A stretch of DNA of 64,000 bases from the NCBI RefSeq assembly GCF_963924675.1, contig NC_089222.1, forward strand, positions 112,607,316 through 112,671,315. The letters are read 5' to 3'. The DNA is from Phocoena phocoena (lineage: Eukaryota; Chordata; Mammalia; Artiodactyla; Phocoenidae). The translations under genes and the position numbers were made by a program. The notes below the pieces were generated by a model. The model was not told the origin of the DNA and ran no database searches. It saw only the letters and a program-made list of their open reading frames with translations. Below are positions 60,500-64,000 of the stretch, one piece after another. Within the stretch, counting starts at the first letter, position 1, and each line of letters starts with the position of its first letter.

Positions 60500-60860
60500 G
60501 TAAACTTAAATTTTTAATTTCTTTTCTGAGCTGTATTAAACTATACTTGAATTTTGTATATCAATCTTGCATCTTGTGATCTTGATAATTCACTTATTTC
60601 TAAAGCAATTTTGAACATTTTTAAAGATTTTTAAGGTAGTTGAAGGTGTCTTTTACAAATAAACTAATTTTTACATATTTCCTTCCCATATATATACTTA
60701 TTTGGTTTTATGTTGTTTTCATTCCATCCCATCTTCTTCCCTTCTTGTTTCTTTTTTTTCCCTTTAGTTTCTTTCTTTTTGTATGATTTTACTGACCAGT
60801 AACTCCAGTCAAATGTTGACTATACAGAGTGAGAATAAATATCTTATTTTCCCTCCTTGA
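60500..60860 (-). mobile_element. Old L1 ORF2, right half of the interrupted element
   Basis: TTTTGTATATCAATCTTGCATC (thumb/palm region), then ACCAGTAACTCCAGTCAAATG and AGAGTGAGAATAAATATC continue the ORF2 order from 58258. Confidence 0.65.
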
Positions 60861-60861
60861 T

Positions 60862-62645
60862 TTTTTTTCAGTTTTACCAAGGTATAATTTTCAAATAAAA
60901 ATTGAGTTTATTAAAGGTATACAATGTGATAGTTTGATATATGTATAGATTATAAAATTATGGCTACAATCAAGCTAATTTTCATTTCCAGGATCTCTGT
61001 GTGTGTGTTTGCATGTGTTGAGAACACATACGATCAGTAGATCGTATCTTAGCAAATTTAAAGTATAAAATACAGTATTATTAATTATAGTGTCCATGCT
61101 GTACATCTTATTCCCAGAAATTATTCATCTTATAACTGAAAGATTTACCCTACGACCAAGAGCTCCCTATCTTCTCCTTTTCTCCCAGTCCCTGACAACC
61201 ACCAGTCTAATCTCTTTCTAGGAGTTAAACTTTTTCAGATTTCACATATAAGTTATTCAATGCACTATTTTTCTATGTCTGGCTTATTTCACTTAGCACA
61301 ATATCCTCCAGGTTCATCCATGTTTTTGTAAATGACAGGATTCCTTTTTTTTTTTTTTTAAATTGCTCAATAGCATTCTGCTATATACACACCACATTTA
61401 CTTATCCACTCATCCATCAGTGGTCAACTAAGTTGTTTCCATATCTTGGCTATTGTGAATAATGTTGCTGTGAACATGGGAGTGAAGATATCTTTTTGAG
61501 ACACTGATCTCATTTCCTTAGGATGTATACTCAGAGGTGGGATTGCTGGATCACATGGTGTTCTATTGTTTCTTGGGGTGTTTTTTGAGGAATCTTCATA
61601 GCTTTTCTTAGTGACTGCACAAATTTATATTCTCATCAATTGTGTGTACAAGCATTCCATTTTCTCTAAATACTCTTCATCCCTTGTTATTGCTTATCTT
61701 TTTGATAGCAGTCATTCCAACATGTGTGAGGTGATATTTCATTGTGGTTTTGCTTTTCATTTCCCTAATGATTAGTGATATTCAGCATTTTTTTATATAC
61801 CTGTTGACCATTTGTATATCTTTTTTGGAAATGTGTTTATTCAGTTCATTTGCCCATTTTAAAAAATTGGGTTATTTTTATTTTATTTTATTTTATTTAC
61901 TATTGAGTTTCTAGTATATTTTGGACATTAATCCCACATCAGATATATAGCTTGCCAATGTCAGCTCCCATTCTGTAGGTTTCCTTTTCATTTTATTGAT
62001 TGTTTCTCTTGTACAGAAGCCTTTTAGCTTGATGTAGACCCACTTATTTTTGCATTTGTTGCTTGTTCTTTTGGTGTCAAATCAAAAAGCCACTGTGAAG
62101 CCCAATGTCAAGGAACTTTTTCCCTGTGTCTTCTTCCATGAGTTTTATGGGTTCAGGTCTTATCTTTAAGTTTTAATTCACTTCAAGTTAATTTTTGTGA
62201 GTGGTGTAAGATAGGTGTCATTTCATTCTTTTGCATGTGGTTATTCAGTTTTTCCAATATCATTTACTGAAGAGATTATCCTTTCTGCATTGTATATTCT
62301 TGACTCCTTTGTCAAATATCAGTTGACTATATATGTGGGTTTATTTCTGGGCTCTTGATCTTGTGTCATTGGTCTGTGTGCCTGTTTTTTGCCAGTACCA
62401 TACTGTTTTGATTACTAGAGCTTTGTAATATAGTTTGAATTCAGAAGGTGAAATGCCTCTTCCTTTGCTCTTTCTCAAGATTGCTTTGGTTGTTGAGGGT
62501 CTTTTGTGGTTTCATAGAAATTTTAGGATCATTTTTTCTGCTTCTGTGAAGAATGCCATTGGAATTTTGATAGTGATTATGTTGAATCTGTAGATTATTT
62601 TGGGTAGTATGGATATTTTAACAATGTTAATTCTTACAGTCCATG
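60862..62645 (-). mobile_element. Old L1 3' UTR and ORF2 C-terminal part
   Basis: 3' UTR landmarks (AGTTTTACCAAGGTATAAT, AAAGGTATACAATGTGATAG, CTAATCTCTTTCTAGGAG) followed by ORF2 blocks in order: TTGGCTATTGTGAATAATG, GTGGGATTGCTGGATCACA, CAGTACCATACTGTTTTG, AATGCCATTGGAATTTTGATAG, ending near TCCATGAACTC at 62645. Truncated at its 5' end. Confidence 0.85.
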
Positions 62646-63065
62646 AACTCTTTACCATGCAGTCTGACACTAACTTCAGGAATTGGTGTCAGAATTCAAT
62701 TGAATTGTATTATTTGATGCCCAGTTGGATAATCAGAGCTTCTGAATTATACAACAGAATTAACAAAAAGTAACCAGAGTATTTTAAAAACAAAATTTTT
62801 ATCAATGACTTTTTTTGAGGACTGTGATGTAAGTTCCTAATTGTTTTTCTTTTTTCTTTCAAATATATAAATAAGAAATTAACTACAACTTGGTGAAATA
62901 GTTTTAATTTCTTGAACTAAAGTAAATTATTTAGTATATAGTTGCATGTATAAATTTTAATTGTATACATTTATATATGTATGTGCTTTAATTATAAAAT
63001 TAATAATGTTTCTGTTACATATATGTGTGCCATTCGTATTTTAGTTTTTTCTCTGTTTTACACAC
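62646..63065. other. Unassigned AT-rich DNA
   Basis: Nothing recognisable. Confidence 0.4.
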
Positions 63066-63069
63066 AGGA

Positions 63070-63300
63070 AAGAACTAGTTGGGACTTATGTCATGCCTGG
63101 CATGGTGTTAGAACTTCATGTGTTTTGATTTATTTATTATCACATGAACCCTACAAGGTAGATAGTCTTACTGTTCCCACTTAATTGATATGAGGACAGA
63201 GATACAGAGAGGTTATATCTCTTGTGATCATAGAACAAATGTACAGCAAACTCAGATACAATATCAGGCAATCAGACATCAGAGCTCATGCTCTTTACCA
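63070..63300 (-). mobile_element. MIR SINE
   Basis: CATGCCTGGCATGGTGTTAG, TATTATCACATGAACCCTAC, GAGGACAGAGATACAGAGAG and GAGCTCATGCTCTTTACCA give a nearly complete minus-strand MIR. Confidence 0.85.
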
Positions 63301-63591
63301 CAAAGATATACTGTGAAAACTTAGCTCCATGAAAAACAACACTTTCAGTAGTTGATTCTGTGTTTAGCATTATTTCTTGCAAGGTTAATTTACAATGACC
63401 ATAGCTTCACTATATTCTTTTTTGAGATGTTGTTTTCTTAAACAATAGAAAATAACATACTATGTTTTTCTGATAATTAAACAAGATCAATCCTGCTGAG
63501 TCATTTGCATTAAACTAAGCATTAATAAAGCACTCAATATTAGTTACACTTATTAATTTTCAAGTTAAATAATTTTCAAATTTTAATAAAG

Positions 63592-63812
63592 TTGTTCCTC
63601 AGTATCTGCTGGGTATTTGTTTCAGGACCCACCTGGTTTGCCAAAATCGCTAGTTGTTCAAGCCCCATAATCAGCTCTCTTATCAGCCCATTCAGTATGC
63701 ATGGATTCCACCTATTGTGGGTCATAAACATAGTACTATGTTTACTGAAAAAAATCCACTGGTGAGTAGACCCTTGCACTTCACACCCATGTTGTTCAAA
63801 AGTCAACTGTAT
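63592..63812 (+). mobile_element. Tigger-type DNA transposon fragment
   Basis: Starts GTTGTTCCTCAGTATCTGCTG with GTTTCAGGACCCACC and TTGTTCAAGCCCC, and ends with GTTGTTCAAAAGTCAACTGTA. These are the terminal regions of pogo-like Tigger/MER elements (non-autonomous, internally deleted). No transposase is present. Confidence 0.75.
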
Positions 63813-64000
63813 TCTGCTCTTTATTGTGAGTTATTCTTTTCTGTCTTTGTGCTACAGATTGTTTTTGTTTCATTTTCTATTCATTTGATATTTCTCTTTG
63901 TTTCTCATATATACTTGTCAGGATAGAGCTAATTTGAGTAAATTTTGGTTGTATACAATATTTACTTTTTCCCATTGAAAACATTTTATTTATATTATTG

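Noticed and set aside
1..64000. CRISPR array, operon or phage-like system
   Set aside because: No regularly spaced direct repeats, ribosome-binding sites or clustered long frames; composition and repeats are mammalian throughout.

Overview
This is mammalian nuclear DNA, AT-rich and dominated by transposable elements. The best lineage marker is a set of tRNA-derived SINEs of the CHR type (seven CHR-1-like copies and one CHR-2-like copy), together with an L1 3' end of the cetartiodactyl type. CHR SINEs are known from whales, hippos and ruminants, and the abundance of well-preserved CHR-1-like copies with no ruminant Bov-tA or BovB seen points to a cetacean (whale or dolphin). I found no host protein-coding exon, no functional RNA gene and no CRISPR or other prokaryotic feature. 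The longer open frames are L1 ORF1/ORF2 remnants; the rest are short chance frames.

Layout. 1-2.7 kb: AT-rich unique DNA. 2.7-10 kb: a near-full-length but inactivated L1 on the minus strand (3' UTR, ORF2, ORF1 and about 2 kb of 5' UTR). 10-22 kb: old L1/HAL1 and MaLR-type LTR fragments, some nested, with a CHR-2-like SINE at 11.4 kb, a CHR SINE inside an MLT1-like LTR at 18.4 kb, and several microsatellites. 22-26 kb: L2 and old L1/HAL1. 26-49 kb: mostly unique sequence with scattered MIR, L2, LTR and CHR insertions and one possible retrocopy near 31.2 kb. 49.7-56.6 kb: a tiling of old L1 fragments, all on the minus strand, with a CHR SINE at 54.7 kb. 58-62.6 kb: a 5'-truncated L1 nested in an older L1 and followed by a third L1. 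63-64 kb: MIR and a Tigger-type DNA transposon.

There is no operon-like cooperation here: the window is a record of retrotransposition. L1 supplies the machinery, and the SINEs carry its signature (A-tails and matching target-site duplications, several of which can be read directly). Almost every L1 fragment lies on the minus strand, which would fit an intron of a plus-strand gene but does not prove it. I did not find a previously undescribed biological system. Repeat family names are from recognition by eye and should be read as approximate at the subfamily level.
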